Notes under the pieces: model-generated | What the model was told of the DNA's origin: nothing | Seen by the model: the letters and a program-made list of their open reading frames with translations, nothing else | Database searches by the model: none | Program-made: the position numbers and the translations under genes | Shown: piece by piece, positions 29,554-36,010 of the stretch | Position numbering within the stretch: the first letter of the stretch is position 1 | Layout of the letters: every line of letters starts with the position of its first letter | DNA from: Gammaproteobacteria bacterium | GTDB lineage: Bacteria > Pseudomonadota > Gammaproteobacteria > Steroidobacterales > Woeseiaceae | NCBI GenBank assembly: GCA_029863125.1 | Contig: JAOTWB010000022.1 | Coordinates: 1-36,010, forward strand | DNA: 36,010 nt | Direction: 5' to 3'

Positions 29554-30797
29554 TTAAGCGGCACGCCGCGCGACAGTCGCGGAAGATTACCGGCAAGGCC
29601 CATCGTGTGTTTTGCAAATACGGAGCGAACCCCGGGAATAAGGTCAAACCCGAGCATGCCGAGGTTGCGTAGTGCGCGAAATGGCCGGCGAGAACTACCG
29701 AACAAACGAACGAGGCTATCCGTGAATCGGACGAGCTTGTTCTGATCGCTGCGGCGCCAGCGCGCATAGCGCTCCAGGAGCTCTTCGTCGCCCGGGTCAA
29801 CTTCGATCGAGTCTGCGCGGCTATCGGCAATGCAGTCGCAGAGGGCAGCAACATCACGCATGCCCAGATTAAAGCCCTGGGCCGCGACCGGATGCAGTCC
29901 GTGAGCGGCGTTGCCAATCAGTACGCTGCGCGTTGACGTGAGGCGCACGGCCCTGCTCAGCGTCAGCGGATACGACGCGCGCTTTCCCACCTGTGAAAAA
30001 GTTCCGAGCCGATAGCCGAATTCCGCCTGAAGCTCGCTCAGAAATGTGTCGTCATCGAGCGCCAGCACGCGTTCCGCATCGTCCTCCGGAACAGCCCATA
30101 TGAATCCCGCGCGATCGTCGGCGACCGGCAGGATGGCGAGCGGGCCCCGCGCCGTGAAACGCTCATAGGCCCGGTTATGCAGTTTGTGTTCCGGCAGCAC
30201 GTTGCCGATTACGGCGCGCTGGCCGTAGTGACGTTTCCGTACCGAGATACCCATCATTTCGCGTACCGCTGAATTCGCGCCGTCCGCTGCAACCAGCAGC
30301 TTGCAGTGCAGGGTCTGTCGTTTCCCGTTGCCATATTCGATGACCACACCAGCCTGCTCGGGGGACAGCTCCGCATCGACGATGCGCGCCGGGCAAACCA
30401 GGTCCACGCCGTCAAGATCCGACATCGCCGCGTCAAGGACGCTGCCGAGCACGCGATTGATGACGACGTAGCCGAGTGCCTCGACCCCTTGTTCCTCTGC
30501 ATCGACATGCGAAAAACCGAATCGACCTTTGTCCGAGACGTGGATACTGGTAATTGGCGTCGAGGCAGCGACGACCTCACCCCACAGCCCCATCGCCATG
30601 AACATGCGCTGCGTGCTGCGCGACAGCGCCGTCGAGCGATCATCGAAACTGGGCTGTGCGCCGGCCTGCCGGGCGACGGCCTCGACGACGGCTATGCTCA
30701 GGCCAAGAGGCGCAAGGGCAAGGGCAAGGCTCGTACCGACCATGCCCCCGCCGGCGATCACAATATCGTAATGTATATCTCGCGCCGTCCTACTCAT
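29550..30797 (-). CDS. ubiH: 2-octaprenyl-6-methoxyphenol hydroxylase UbiH
   Basis: A 415-residue FAD monooxygenase of ubiquinone synthesis, expected to hydroxylate C1 of the ring. The motifs are IAGGGMVGTSLALAL near residue 14, LLVAADGANSAVRE, and IGNAAHGLHPVAAQGFNLGMRD. In the last, the more usual PIAGQG reads PVAAQG, a mild change next to the flavin. It is coupled by ATGA overlaps to pepP upstream and to ubiI downstream. Confidence 0.92.
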   Translation of the reverse strand: MSRTARDIHYDIVIAGGGMVGTSLALALAPLGLSIAVVEAVARQAGAQPSFDDRSTALSRSTQRMFMAMGLWGEVVAASTPITSIHVSDKGRFGFSHVDAEEQGVEALGYVVINRVLGSVLDAAMSDLDGVDLVCPARIVDAELSPEQAGVVIEYGNGKRQTLHCKLLVAADGANSAVREMMGISVRKRHYGQRAVIGNVLPEHKLHNRAYERFTARGPLAILPVADDRAGFIWAVPEDDAERVLALDDDTFLSELQAEFGYRLGTFSQVGKRASYPLTLSRAVRLTSTRSVLIGNAAHGLHPVAAQGFNLGMRDVAALCDCIADSRADSIEVDPGDEELLERYARWRRSDQNKLVRFTDSLVRLFGSSRRPFRALRNLGMLGFDLIPGVRSVFAKHTMGLAGNLPRLSRGVPLK

Positions 30798-32098
30798 GAA
30801 CTCTGCATCAACGCCTCGATTTGATCGGGATCCTTCGCAAGGCCCTTGCTCAGCACGTCCGGGCCCCGGGCCGTCACGGCAACATCGTCCTCGATACGGA
30901 TACCGATGTTCCGAAAGCTCTTTGGAATACTTCTCTTGCCCGAAAGATACAGGCCGGGTTCAACCGTGGTCACCATGCCCGTTTCAAGTATGCGCCACTC
31001 GTCGCCGACCTTGTAATCTCCCACGTCATGCACGTCCATCCCGATCCAGTGGCCCGTTCGATGCATGTAGAACTCGCGGTAGGCGCCGTCCTTTATGAGC
31101 TTTGGCAGTGAGCCGCTCAGCAGTCCAAGCTTGCGCAAGCCCTTGGTTATGACCTTGACCGCCGCATCGTGGGGATCATTCCAATGATTACCCTTGACCG
31201 TCTTGTCAATTGCCGCGAGCTGCGCTTCAAAGACGATTTCATAGACGGCACGTTGCTCCGGGCTGAATCGCCCGTTGACCGGAAAAGTGCGCGTGATGTC
31301 CGATGCATAGTAGTCGAGTTCGCAACCTGCGTCGATAAGCAGCAGGTCTCCGTCCTTTAGCTCTGCGTTGTTCTTGACGTAATGCAATGTGCACGCATTC
31401 GGGCCACTGCCAACAATCGGGCTGTAGGAGACCCAGGCATCGTTACGCCGAAACTCATGCCGAAACTCCGCCTCCACCTCGTATTCGAAAAGTCCGGGCC
31501 GCGACATTCGCATGGCGCGTTTATGCGCATTCACGGCCACTTTGGCAGATCTGCGCATCGCCGCGATCTCGCCACGGCTCTTATACAGGCGCATGTCGTG
31601 CAACAGATGATCGAGCGCCACGAATTCCTGCGGCGTGTGCAGACCCCGAGACAGTCCCGAACGCAAGGAATTAACCCATTCCGCGATGCGGGCATCAAAG
31701 TCCGAATACATGCCCATCGTGTAATAGACGCGGCTGCAGGATTCGATTACGCCCGGCAAGATGTCATCGATATCGTCGATAGGGAACGCATCGTCAGCAC
31801 CGTAGTCGCTAACCGCGCCGTCCGGTCCTGCCCTCGAACCGTCCCATTGTTCCTTGTCCGGATTACGGTCACGGCAGAATAAAAGGAACTCACCGCTGTC
31901 GCGGCCCGGAGCCAGGACCGCCACAGCTTCGGGCTCGGCAAAACCGGTCAGGTAATAAAAGTCGCTGTCCTGTCGATAGCGGTACTCGACGTCGCGGCTT
32001 CGCGTCCTGACCGGCGCAGCCGGGAGAATGGCTATGCCGTCGGCGCCGACCATCCGCGCCAGCTGCTTGCGGCGGCGTTCAAATTCCTTCCTGTCCAT
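30794..32098 (-). CDS. pepP: Xaa-Pro aminopeptidase
   Basis: Pita-bread-fold dimanganese aminopeptidase P that removes the N-terminal residue before proline. It is 434 residues (E. coli PepP 441). The five metal ligands can be traced: Asp in LLIDAGCELDYY, Asp in ASDITRTFPV, His in RTGHWIGMDVHDVGDY, Glu in VTTVEPGLYL and Glu in GIRIEDDVAVT. The N-terminal creatinase-like domain is complete. It sits between ygfB (57 bp) and ubiH (4-bp overlap), the conserved gammaproteobacterial order. Confidence 0.96.
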   Translation of the reverse strand: MDRKEFERRRKQLARMVGADGIAILPAAPVRTRSRDVEYRYRQDSDFYYLTGFAEPEAVAVLAPGRDSGEFLLFCRDRNPDKEQWDGSRAGPDGAVSDYGADDAFPIDDIDDILPGVIESCSRVYYTMGMYSDFDARIAEWVNSLRSGLSRGLHTPQEFVALDHLLHDMRLYKSRGEIAAMRRSAKVAVNAHKRAMRMSRPGLFEYEVEAEFRHEFRRNDAWVSYSPIVGSGPNACTLHYVKNNAELKDGDLLLIDAGCELDYYASDITRTFPVNGRFSPEQRAVYEIVFEAQLAAIDKTVKGNHWNDPHDAAVKVITKGLRKLGLLSGSLPKLIKDGAYREFYMHRTGHWIGMDVHDVGDYKVGDEWRILETGMVTTVEPGLYLSGKRSIPKSFRNIGIRIEDDVAVTARGPDVLSKGLAKDPDQIEALMQSS

Positions 32099-32155
32099 TC
32101 GGCACTGCGCCCGTGGTTGATTTTAGCGAGCGCTATTCTACGCCCCTCGCGGCGG

Positions 32156-32749
32156 TTAATGCATGGTGTCGCGACCGCTCTCCGGCGAAAAATCGGCGCT
32201 GTGCCGAATCTCGGAGAGTTCCTCGTAGGCCATTTGGGCCGCGACGCGCAGGTACTCAACCAGCTCTACGTAAGCGGTTTCATTCGTTTCATCGTCCGCG
32301 GTAGCATCAAACTCCGCTCGCGTGATTTGCAGCATGTCACGAATAATATCTGCGAGTGGCTCGGCTGCGAGCCGGTCTCTGACTTCGTCACCATGCTTCG
32401 CCGATACCAGGCCGTGCAGGAAGCCCTCACACCAGTGCGCCATGGCGGCCGTCCGCTCGCCCGCATCGTTGTCGTCGTCGGGCAGCAGAGGCGCGAATTC
32501 CGATAACCGTTCCGACAGCTGCCAGAATGTCGACTGGTACAGCGTGTCGAGCATTTCTTGACATTCCGATCGCAGGGCATTGCTTTCATCGGTTCCTTCA
32601 AGCACCTGGCGAAGCCATTCCGGTCCGGCACAAACGCCGGCTACAGCCAGCCTGCCGGTCAGGAGGCCGTGAGTTTGCGCGGCATCCCAACTTGCACCGC
32701 ACCGTTTGAGCGCATCGTCCAGCCTGTCATGATCGACTTTTTCGTGCAT
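32156..32749 (-). CDS. ygfB: UPF0149 family protein YgfB
   Basis: A 197-residue, acidic, mostly helical protein of the UPF0149 (YgfB/YecA) family. The typical HGLLTGRLAV segment lies near residue 27, and WCEGFLHGL and ETAYVELVEYLRVAAQMAYEEL occur later. It carries no SEC-C zinc motif. In Pseudomonas a homologue affects expression of an AmpD amidase, but that role cannot be assumed here. It is the first gene of the pepP-ubiH-ubiI run, divergent from the ZapB-like/zapA genes. Confidence 0.92.
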   Translation of the reverse strand: MHEKVDHDRLDDALKRCGASWDAAQTHGLLTGRLAVAGVCAGPEWLRQVLEGTDESNALRSECQEMLDTLYQSTFWQLSERLSEFAPLLPDDDNDAGERTAAMAHWCEGFLHGLVSAKHGDEVRDRLAAEPLADIIRDMLQITRAEFDATADDETNETAYVELVEYLRVAAQMAYEELSEIRHSADFSPESGRDTMH

Positions 32750-32842
32750 TCGAGCGCCAACCTTTTCAATTCTGCCAAACCCTTATGATCCCATGGAGTG
32801 TTTCTCGAGGCCATGCCGCCATTGTCAGATGCAGACAGATCA

Positions 32843-32871
32843 TTGATTCTCCCCTTTCGCCTGATTATATT
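32843..32871 (+). promoter_or_regulatory. Sigma-70-type promoter for the ZapB-like/zapA genes
   Basis: TTGATT (32843-32848) and TATATT (32866-32871) are 17 bp apart and each matches the consensus well. The expected transcription start is 5-8 nt after the -10 box, at or next to the ATG at 32878. No Shine-Dalgarno sequence can therefore be present in that transcript. Confidence 0.6.
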
Positions 32872-32877
32872 CTCACT

Positions 32878-33108
32878 ATGGCTGAAAGCATCAACTCGAC
32901 CTTCGAACACGAACTCAAACGACTGGAAAAACGCGTCGATGCCCTGGTTCGCGTTTGCGACCGGTTGCAGGACGAGAATCGGTCGCTGAAGCAGCGCCAA
33001 GATGTATTGACCTCCGAGCGCGCAAACCTGCTGCAAAAGAACGAGCAGGTTCGTGCGCGTGTCGAAGCAATGATTGGCAGACTCAAAGCGATGGAGCAGA
33101 GTTCTTGA
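32878..33108 (+). CDS. TIGR02449 family / ZapB-like coiled-coil protein
   Basis: A 76-residue protein that is almost entirely coiled coil: heptad-like LKRLEKRVDALVRVCDRLQDEN, then SLKQRQDVLTSERANLLQKNEQ. Small proteins of this kind lie just upstream of zapA in many gammaproteobacteria and resemble ZapB, an FtsZ-ring associated factor. A longer reading from 32785 is open but would include the promoter, so the ATG at 32878 is chosen. Direct involvement in division is inferred from the zapA neighbour, 34 nt downstream. Confidence 0.85.
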   Translation: MAESINSTFEHELKRLEKRVDALVRVCDRLQDENRSLKQRQDVLTSERANLLQKNEQVRARVEAMIGRLKAMEQSS

Positions 33109-33142
33109 TTGCGTCGCAAAAGAGGCATATGGAGCACGCCGC

Positions 33143-33457
33143 ATGACTGATCAATTCGCCCAGGTGAGCGTCAGGATTCTCGATAAGGAATACCAGGTTG
33201 CTTGTCCGCTCGATGAACGCACCGATTTGCTCGACTCTGCTGAAATGCTGAACCAAAAAATGCGCGAGATCCGCGACAGCGGCAGAATCGTCGGCCTCGA
33301 TCGCATCGCCGTAATGGCGGCTCTCAATATGGCTAATGACCTGATGCACGCGCGGGCGCGTGATCTGGAACTCGAAGGTGGTATTAGTCAGCGTCTTAAA
33401 CTGATTTCCGATCGCGTCGACCATGTTCTGAGCGACACGCAGCAGCTCGATCTCTGA
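33143..33457 (+). CDS. zapA: Cell division protein ZapA
   Basis: A 104-residue ZapA that cross-links FtsZ filaments at midcell. The N-terminal beta region VSVRILDKEYQVACP and DLLDSAEMLNQKMREIRDSG are followed by the long dimer helix with RIAVMAALNMANDL, and a C-terminal coiled coil. The ATG at 33143 follows a GGAG site. Upstream in-frame starts would overlap the preceding gene. The 6S RNA gene begins 33 bp downstream, as in E. coli and relatives. Confidence 0.95.
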   Translation: MTDQFAQVSVRILDKEYQVACPLDERTDLLDSAEMLNQKMREIRDSGRIVGLDRIAVMAALNMANDLMHARARDLELEGGISQRLKLISDRVDHVLSDTQQLDL

Positions 33458-33490
33458 ATCTTGTAGCGCGATGAAGTTAAAAACTGAATT

Positions 33491-33679
33491 GGCGTCTCCT
33501 GCAGTGTACGATACCGACCTGGATACCTTTCGACCCTAAATTATTACCTCGGGGTTGCGTACTGTCGGCGTCATATGTGCAGAACCGTTTCGGCGGTGAG
33601 CCTGTTGAAGTCACGGCTGACCCCACCTGTTGCTCCGGTTCGAGAGCGACGGTCTGTAACGGCACAGGCGGGAGGCGCC
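33491..33679 (+). ncRNA. ssrS: 6S RNA
   Basis: Between zapA and ygfA, the standard place for ssrS, lies a segment of ~189 nt whose ends pair. GGCGTCTCCTGC (33491-33502) matches GCGGGAGGCGCC (33668-33679) over 12 positions, two as G-U. Inside, GTG...CCGACC near the 5' side faces GGTCTGTAACGGCAC near the 3' side, giving the next stem. The middle (ACCCTAAATTATTACCTCGGGG) could form the open bubble region. 6S RNA mimics an open promoter and binds sigma-70 RNA polymerase in stationary phase. Exact ends are estimated from the closing stem. Confidence 0.85.
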
Positions 33680-33684
33680 TCCTT

Positions 33685-34260
33685 ATGAATGAGCACCGCG
33701 CAACCGCATTGCGCGCACGTCGCGAAATGCATCCAGATGCGCGCGCCAGCGCATCGAACGTAATTTGCCAGCGCGTCATTCGTTCCCGCGAATTCCTGTC
33801 CGCTTATTTCATTGCATGCTACTTGCCGTTGGATTACGAAGTCGATACGCGTGGCATCATAGAACGCGCCTGGCGCGCAAAAAAGCGCATTTTCGTCCCC
33901 ATTTTGCGCGCCCGGCATAAAATGTCGTTTCGGGAAATACGCCCGGAGACAACGCTTAAACAAAACCAGTTTGGAATCTGGGAGCCGACGAGCGGCGAAT
34001 TCATTTGCCCACGCAAGCTGAACATCGTCATCACGCCAACGGTTGCATACGACGAAGAAAACAATCGTATTGGCATGGGCAGCGGCTATTTCGACCGCTG
34101 TTTTTCATTCTTGCGACACCGGAAGCACTGGTTCCAGCCGAAACTTGTCGGCGTCGCGTTTGCGTGCCAAAAAGTCGAGAAAATTACGCCAAATGCTTGG
34201 GATATACGGCTTTATCGCGTTTTTAGCGACGCCCTGCTGCGTCCCGATTCAGCGAATTGA
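33685..34260 (+). CDS. ygfA: 5-formyltetrahydrofolate cyclo-ligase
   Basis: Converts 5-formyltetrahydrofolate to 5,10-methenyltetrahydrofolate with ATP, clearing a folate form that accumulates through side reactions linked to glycine/serine metabolism. It is 191 residues. ALRARREMHPDARA is the N-terminal basic segment, and GMGSGYFDRCFSFL is the ATP-binding signature. The ATG at 33685 lies only 5 nt after the 6S RNA closing stem, and its GGAGG site is within that stem; longer in-frame readings run through the 6S gene and are not used. Co-transcription with 6S is known in E. coli. Confidence 0.94.
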   Translation: MNEHRATALRARREMHPDARASASNVICQRVIRSREFLSAYFIACYLPLDYEVDTRGIIERAWRAKKRIFVPILRARHKMSFREIRPETTLKQNQFGIWEPTSGEFICPRKLNIVITPTVAYDEENNRIGMGSGYFDRCFSFLRHRKHWFQPKLVGVAFACQKVEKITPNAWDIRLYRVFSDALLRPDSAN

Positions 34261-34563
34261 GACATTTTGCGCGTGCCGAGATGTCGCCTACCGGCGACAC
34301 TTCTGTAACGCACCACTCACTCACGATGAATCCGTCCTACGTCGTGATTCGATGCACGCCCGGTTCGGTTTTGAAGTTCCGGTTTGCCGTTTTGCCCGAA
34401 GCGCCGTCGACGCAATTCGAACCTGACGAGTTGTCAGAGCCATCAACTCTGGACCCATCCCGCAGCGAGCCTCATCTTAAAGGCCTGACAACCACGTAAC
34501 TTTCTGGATTTTTTGCGATTGTTGTATATACTCAACGCCGGGTACCCGACACGGAGAAAATAG
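34261..34563. other. Intergenic region between ygfA and the lysine-rich gene
   Basis: About 300 bp with no gene I can support. An 80-codon open frame (34257-34499) has a TTG start, no recognisable product and no ribosome site. A small hairpin (34282-34299) and a promoter-like TATACT at 34527-34532 are the only structured elements seen, together with GGAG before the next gene. Confidence 0.6.
34282..34299 (+). terminator. Possible weak terminator after ygfA
   Basis: A perfect 7-bp stem TGTCGCC/GGCGACA with a 4-nt loop begins 21 nt after the ygfA stop. It is followed by CTTCTGT rather than a clean T run, so termination would be weak or need Rho. Confidence 0.35.
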
Positions 34564-34947
34564 ATGGCTACCAAAAAGAAGTCTCGCAAAAAAGCTTCGA
34601 AGCGAAAAGTCGCCAAGAAGCGGAAAGTAACAGCACGGAAGAAAGCCGCGCCTAAACGGCGTGCAACGAAGAGAAAGACCGCCAAGAAGAAGGCGAAGAA
34701 GAAAGTAGCAAAGAGAAAGGCGAAGAAGAAAGTAGCAAAGAGAAAGGCGAAGAAGAAAACCGCCAAGCGTAAGACCAAGAAAAAGGCCAAACGCAAAGCG
34801 AAACGGAAAGTAGCCAAGAAGAAGGCCAAACGCAAGGCGAAAAAGAAAACCGCCAAGCGCAAGACCAAGAAAAAGGCCAAACGTAAGGCGAAGAAGAAAA
34901 CCGCCAAGCGTAAGACCAAGAGAAAAGCTACCAAGAAGAAGGCTTAA
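34564..34947 (+). CDS. Lysine-rich histone H1-like protein
   Basis: A 127-residue protein of almost only Lys, Arg and Ala (with some Thr and Val), with no acidic residues, resembling eukaryotic histone H1 tails and bacterial AlgP/BpH1-type proteins. It contains tandem nine-residue units (KAKKKVAKR twice, then KAKKKTAKR; residues 43-69) and later KTKKKAKRK-type repeats. It has a GGAG site 7 nt before the ATG. Non-specific binding to DNA or RNA is the expected activity; a regulatory role is speculation. Low complexity means homology is hard to judge. A long open frame on the other strand is a by-product of the repeats. A strong terminator follows 57 bp downstream. Confidence 0.8.
   Translation: MATKKKSRKKASKRKVAKKRKVTARKKAAPKRRATKRKTAKKKAKKKVAKRKAKKKVAKRKAKKKTAKRKTKKKAKRKAKRKVAKKKAKRKAKKKTAKRKTKKKAKRKAKKKTAKRKTKRKATKKKA
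34690..34770 (+). repeat. 27-bp tandem repeat inside the lysine-rich gene
   Basis: Two identical 27-bp units (34690-34716 and 34717-34743) are followed by a third that diverges in its last 12 bases. Each unit is exactly nine codons in frame, so unit number can change without breaking the gene. Confidence 0.85.
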
Positions 34948-35003
34948 CGCAGTCGGCGGTAGCTAGCTGGTCGCTTCGGAAGAGGCCTTCTTCCCGAGCA
35001 AGC

Positions 35004-35031
35004 AAAAGAGCCCGCTTCGGCGGGCTCTTTT
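35004..35031 (+). terminator. Intrinsic terminator after the lysine-rich gene
   Basis: AAAAGAGCCCGC and GCGGGCTCTTTT form a perfect 12-bp stem closed by the stable tetraloop TTCG, ending in a T run. It separates this transcript from rpiA and may work in both directions. Confidence 0.9.
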
Positions 35032-35078
35032 CGTTAGTTTCAAGCGCGGCTCATGCGTGCAATTCGCGGCGATTTCAC

Positions 35079-35084
35079 TATAGT
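35079..35084 (+). promoter_or_regulatory. -10 box for rpiA, close to the start codon
   Basis: TATAGT stands 8 nt before the rpiA ATG. A weak -35 (GTGCAA, 35057-35062) is 16 bp upstream. A transcript from it would start about at the ATG. Confidence 0.45.
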
Positions 35085-35092
35085 ACGCATTT

Positions 35093-35755
35093 ATGGACGC
35101 ATCTCAGAAAAAGCGCAGCGCCGCCGAGGCCGCGTTGGAATACATAGAGCCAGGTACCGTTCTCGGTGTCGGCACCGGATCGACGGTCAACTTCCTGATC
35201 GACATGCTGCCAGGAGTGCGCGATCGTATTGAAGCCGTTGTGTCCAGTTCAAATGCATCGACCAAACTTCTCGAGGATCAGGGATTCGAGGTCAAGACAC
35301 TCAACGAGATGGGCGGCGATATAGATGTGTATATCGACGGCGCGGACGAGTGCAACAAGCATCTGCAGCTCATCAAGGGCGGCGGTGGCGCATTGTCCCG
35401 CGAAAAGGTCCTCGCCGCTGCGGCGCGCCGCTTCGTCTGCATTGTGGACGACAGCAAGCTCGTAGGCATGCTCGGCAACTTCCCGCTGCCGATAGAGGTG
35501 CTGCCGATGGCGCAAGAATTCATCTCCCGAATGCTCCTGAAAATGCGTGGACACCCGATTTGGCGCGAAGGTTTCGTCACGGACAACGGAAATCACATTC
35601 TCGATGTCGAGGACCTGCAGATCCCCAACCCGGTTGAAATGGAAGCGAGAATAAACCGTATCCCCGGGGTTGTGACGGTTGGCATATTCGCGCACAGGCC
35701 TGCCGATATTCTTCTGATCGCCGGTGGCAGCGGCGTCAGGGAGATGCGGGTCTAG
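35093..35755 (+). CDS. rpiA: Ribose-5-phosphate isomerase A
   Basis: Interconverts ribose 5-phosphate and ribulose 5-phosphate in the pentose phosphate pathway. It is 220 residues (E. coli 219). The phosphate loop GVGTGST is at residues 25-31, DGADE at 82-86, and KGGGGALSREK at 95-105 with the catalytic Glu at 104; TDNGNHILD follows. The ATG at 35093 is forced because no other start precedes the phosphate loop at a sensible distance, yet there is no Shine-Dalgarno sequence. Its stop codon abuts a 26-bp repeat cluster. Confidence 0.96.
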   Translation: MDASQKKRSAAEAALEYIEPGTVLGVGTGSTVNFLIDMLPGVRDRIEAVVSSSNASTKLLEDQGFEVKTLNEMGGDIDVYIDGADECNKHLQLIKGGGGALSREKVLAAAARRFVCIVDDSKLVGMLGNFPLPIEVLPMAQEFISRMLLKMRGHPIWREGFVTDNGNHILDVEDLQIPNPVEMEARINRIPGVVTVGIFAHRPADILLIAGGSGVREMRV

Positions 35756-35832
35756 GAGAGGGATTCTCCCGCCGCTGTCGGGAGAGGGATGGTCGCGCCG
35801 CTGCGGGGAGAGGGATTGACTCGTCGCTTTGC
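35755..35832. repeat. 26-bp imperfect tandem repeat (3 units) after rpiA
   Basis: GGAGAGGGAT recurs at 35755, 35781 and 35807, exactly 26 bp apart. The remaining 16 bp of the units are similar (for example CGCCGCTG in the first two). The shared core also matches the 3' part of the nearby tRNA-Gln gene (GGGGGAGAGGGATT on the plus strand, 35920-35932). Confidence 0.75.
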
Positions 35833-35864
35833 TCCTCGCCCTTCGGGCGCACTTCGTGCGTCTT

Positions 35865-35929
35865 CCCTCTCCCCCAGCCAAAAAAAAGGGCCCTATTGTG
35901 GGCCCTTTATTTTTGGCTGGGGGAGAGGG
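35865..35929. repeat. Perfect 16-bp inverted repeat copying the tRNA-Gln 3' end
   Basis: CCCTCTCCCCCAGCCA at 35865-35880 is the exact reverse complement of 35914-35929, which is the last 16 nt of the tRNA gene including CCA. The copies flank the terminator hairpin. Confidence 0.85.
35888..35905 (-). terminator. Terminator after tRNA-Gln (probably bidirectional)
   Basis: GGGCCC at 35888-35893 and 35900-35905 form a stem with a 6-nt loop, extended by A-T pairs. On the minus strand eight T follow (35887-35880), ending the tRNA transcript; on the plus strand TTTATTTTT follows, so it may also stop rpiA. Confidence 0.8.
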
Positions 35930-35987
35930 ATTCGAACCCCCGTTGGCGGAGTCAGAGTCCGCAGTCCTACCGCTAGACGATCCCCCA
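35914..35987 (-). tRNA. glnX: tRNA-Gln (anticodon CUG)
   Basis: A 74-nt cloverleaf on the minus strand with an encoded CCA end. The acceptor TGGGGGA pairs with TCCCCCA, followed by G and CCA. The anticodon stem GCGGA/TCCGC encloses CTCTGAC with anticodon CTG at plus positions 35955-35953. The T arm is GGGGG-TTCGAAT-CCCTC with one G-T pair. The sequence matches glutamine tRNA layout. The gene name is by convention only. Confidence 0.93.
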
Positions 35988-36010
35988 GTAAGAAGAGATC
36001 GGTTGTCTCG

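Noticed and set aside
32785..32877. A 31-residue N-terminal extension of the ZapB-like protein
   Set aside because: It would be encoded across the promoter boxes and has no coiled-coil character; the short start fits the family length.
34257..34499. An 80-codon plus-strand frame after ygfA
   Set aside because: TTG start overlapping the ygfA end, no ribosome site, no recognisable product, ordinary intergenic composition.
34690..34930. Regular repeats that might suggest a CRISPR array
   Set aside because: The units are contiguous, in frame and coding; there are no unique spacers or palindromic repeats, and no cas genes in the window.
34443..34934. A 163-codon minus-strand frame rich in Phe and Leu that looks like a membrane protein
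   Set aside because: It is the complement of the Lys-codon repeats of the lysine-rich gene (AAG/AAA read as CTT/TTT); no start site or family support.

Overview
The window looks like chromosomal DNA of a free-living gammaproteobacterium. The evidence is the LPS-assembly block lptD-surA-pdxA-rsmA-apaG-apaH with folA just beyond it, the block ubiI-ubiH-pepP-ygfB / zapA-6S RNA-ygfA ending near rpiA, and the MurU/AmgK cell-wall recycling pair. Gene density is very high, with many ATGA or TGATG overlaps, and the DNA is moderately GC-rich. The protein sequences remind me of Woeseia/Steroidobacter-type lineages, but that is an impression, not a measurement. I see no phage, insertion sequence or CRISPR array.

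Left part (1-15.8 kb). The window opens in the 3' end of lipB, which converges on amgK-murU (MurNAc recycling). Divergent from amgK is a nine-gene plus-strand run: lptD, surA, pdxA, rsmA, apaG, apaH, then a 3-hydroxyanthranilate dioxygenase, kynureninase and kynurenine 3-monooxygenase. The last three turn kynurenine into the precursor of quinolinate (NAD synthesis) and sit exactly between apaH and folA, which are neighbours in E. coli. Facing them is the minus-strand group lgt-thyA-folA. Divergent from lgt is a large DUF255 thioredoxin-fold protein.

Middle part (15.9-25.8 kb). A 932-residue exported protein carries two HtrA-like modules, the second lacking its catalytic residues, like fungal Nma111. 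Upstream of it is the glycine cleavage operon gcvT-gcvH-gcvPA-tpx-gcvPB, headed by a tandem glycine riboswitch with its own terminator. A thiol peroxidase without the usual resolving cysteine is inserted between the two P-protein subunits. A secreted DUF885 protein diverges from the riboswitch.

Right part (25.8-36 kb). A minus-strand run ygfB-pepP-ubiH-ubiI continues into a 7TM inactive-transglutaminase protein (UUP1 family) and an ATP-grasp glutamate-ligase-like protein. Divergent from ygfB are a ZapB-like coiled-coil protein, zapA, a 6S RNA with a clear closing stem, and ygfA. Then come a lysine-rich histone-H1-like protein, rpiA, a short repeat cluster and tRNA-Gln(CUG).

I did not find a clearly new multi-gene system. 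The most interesting points are the 1-Cys thiol peroxidase inside the gcv operon, the kynurenine insertion, the bacterial Nma111-type protein, AmgK without a canonical start codon, the 6S/ygfA overlap of regulatory elements, probable leaderless mRNAs, and the tRNA-derived repeats.
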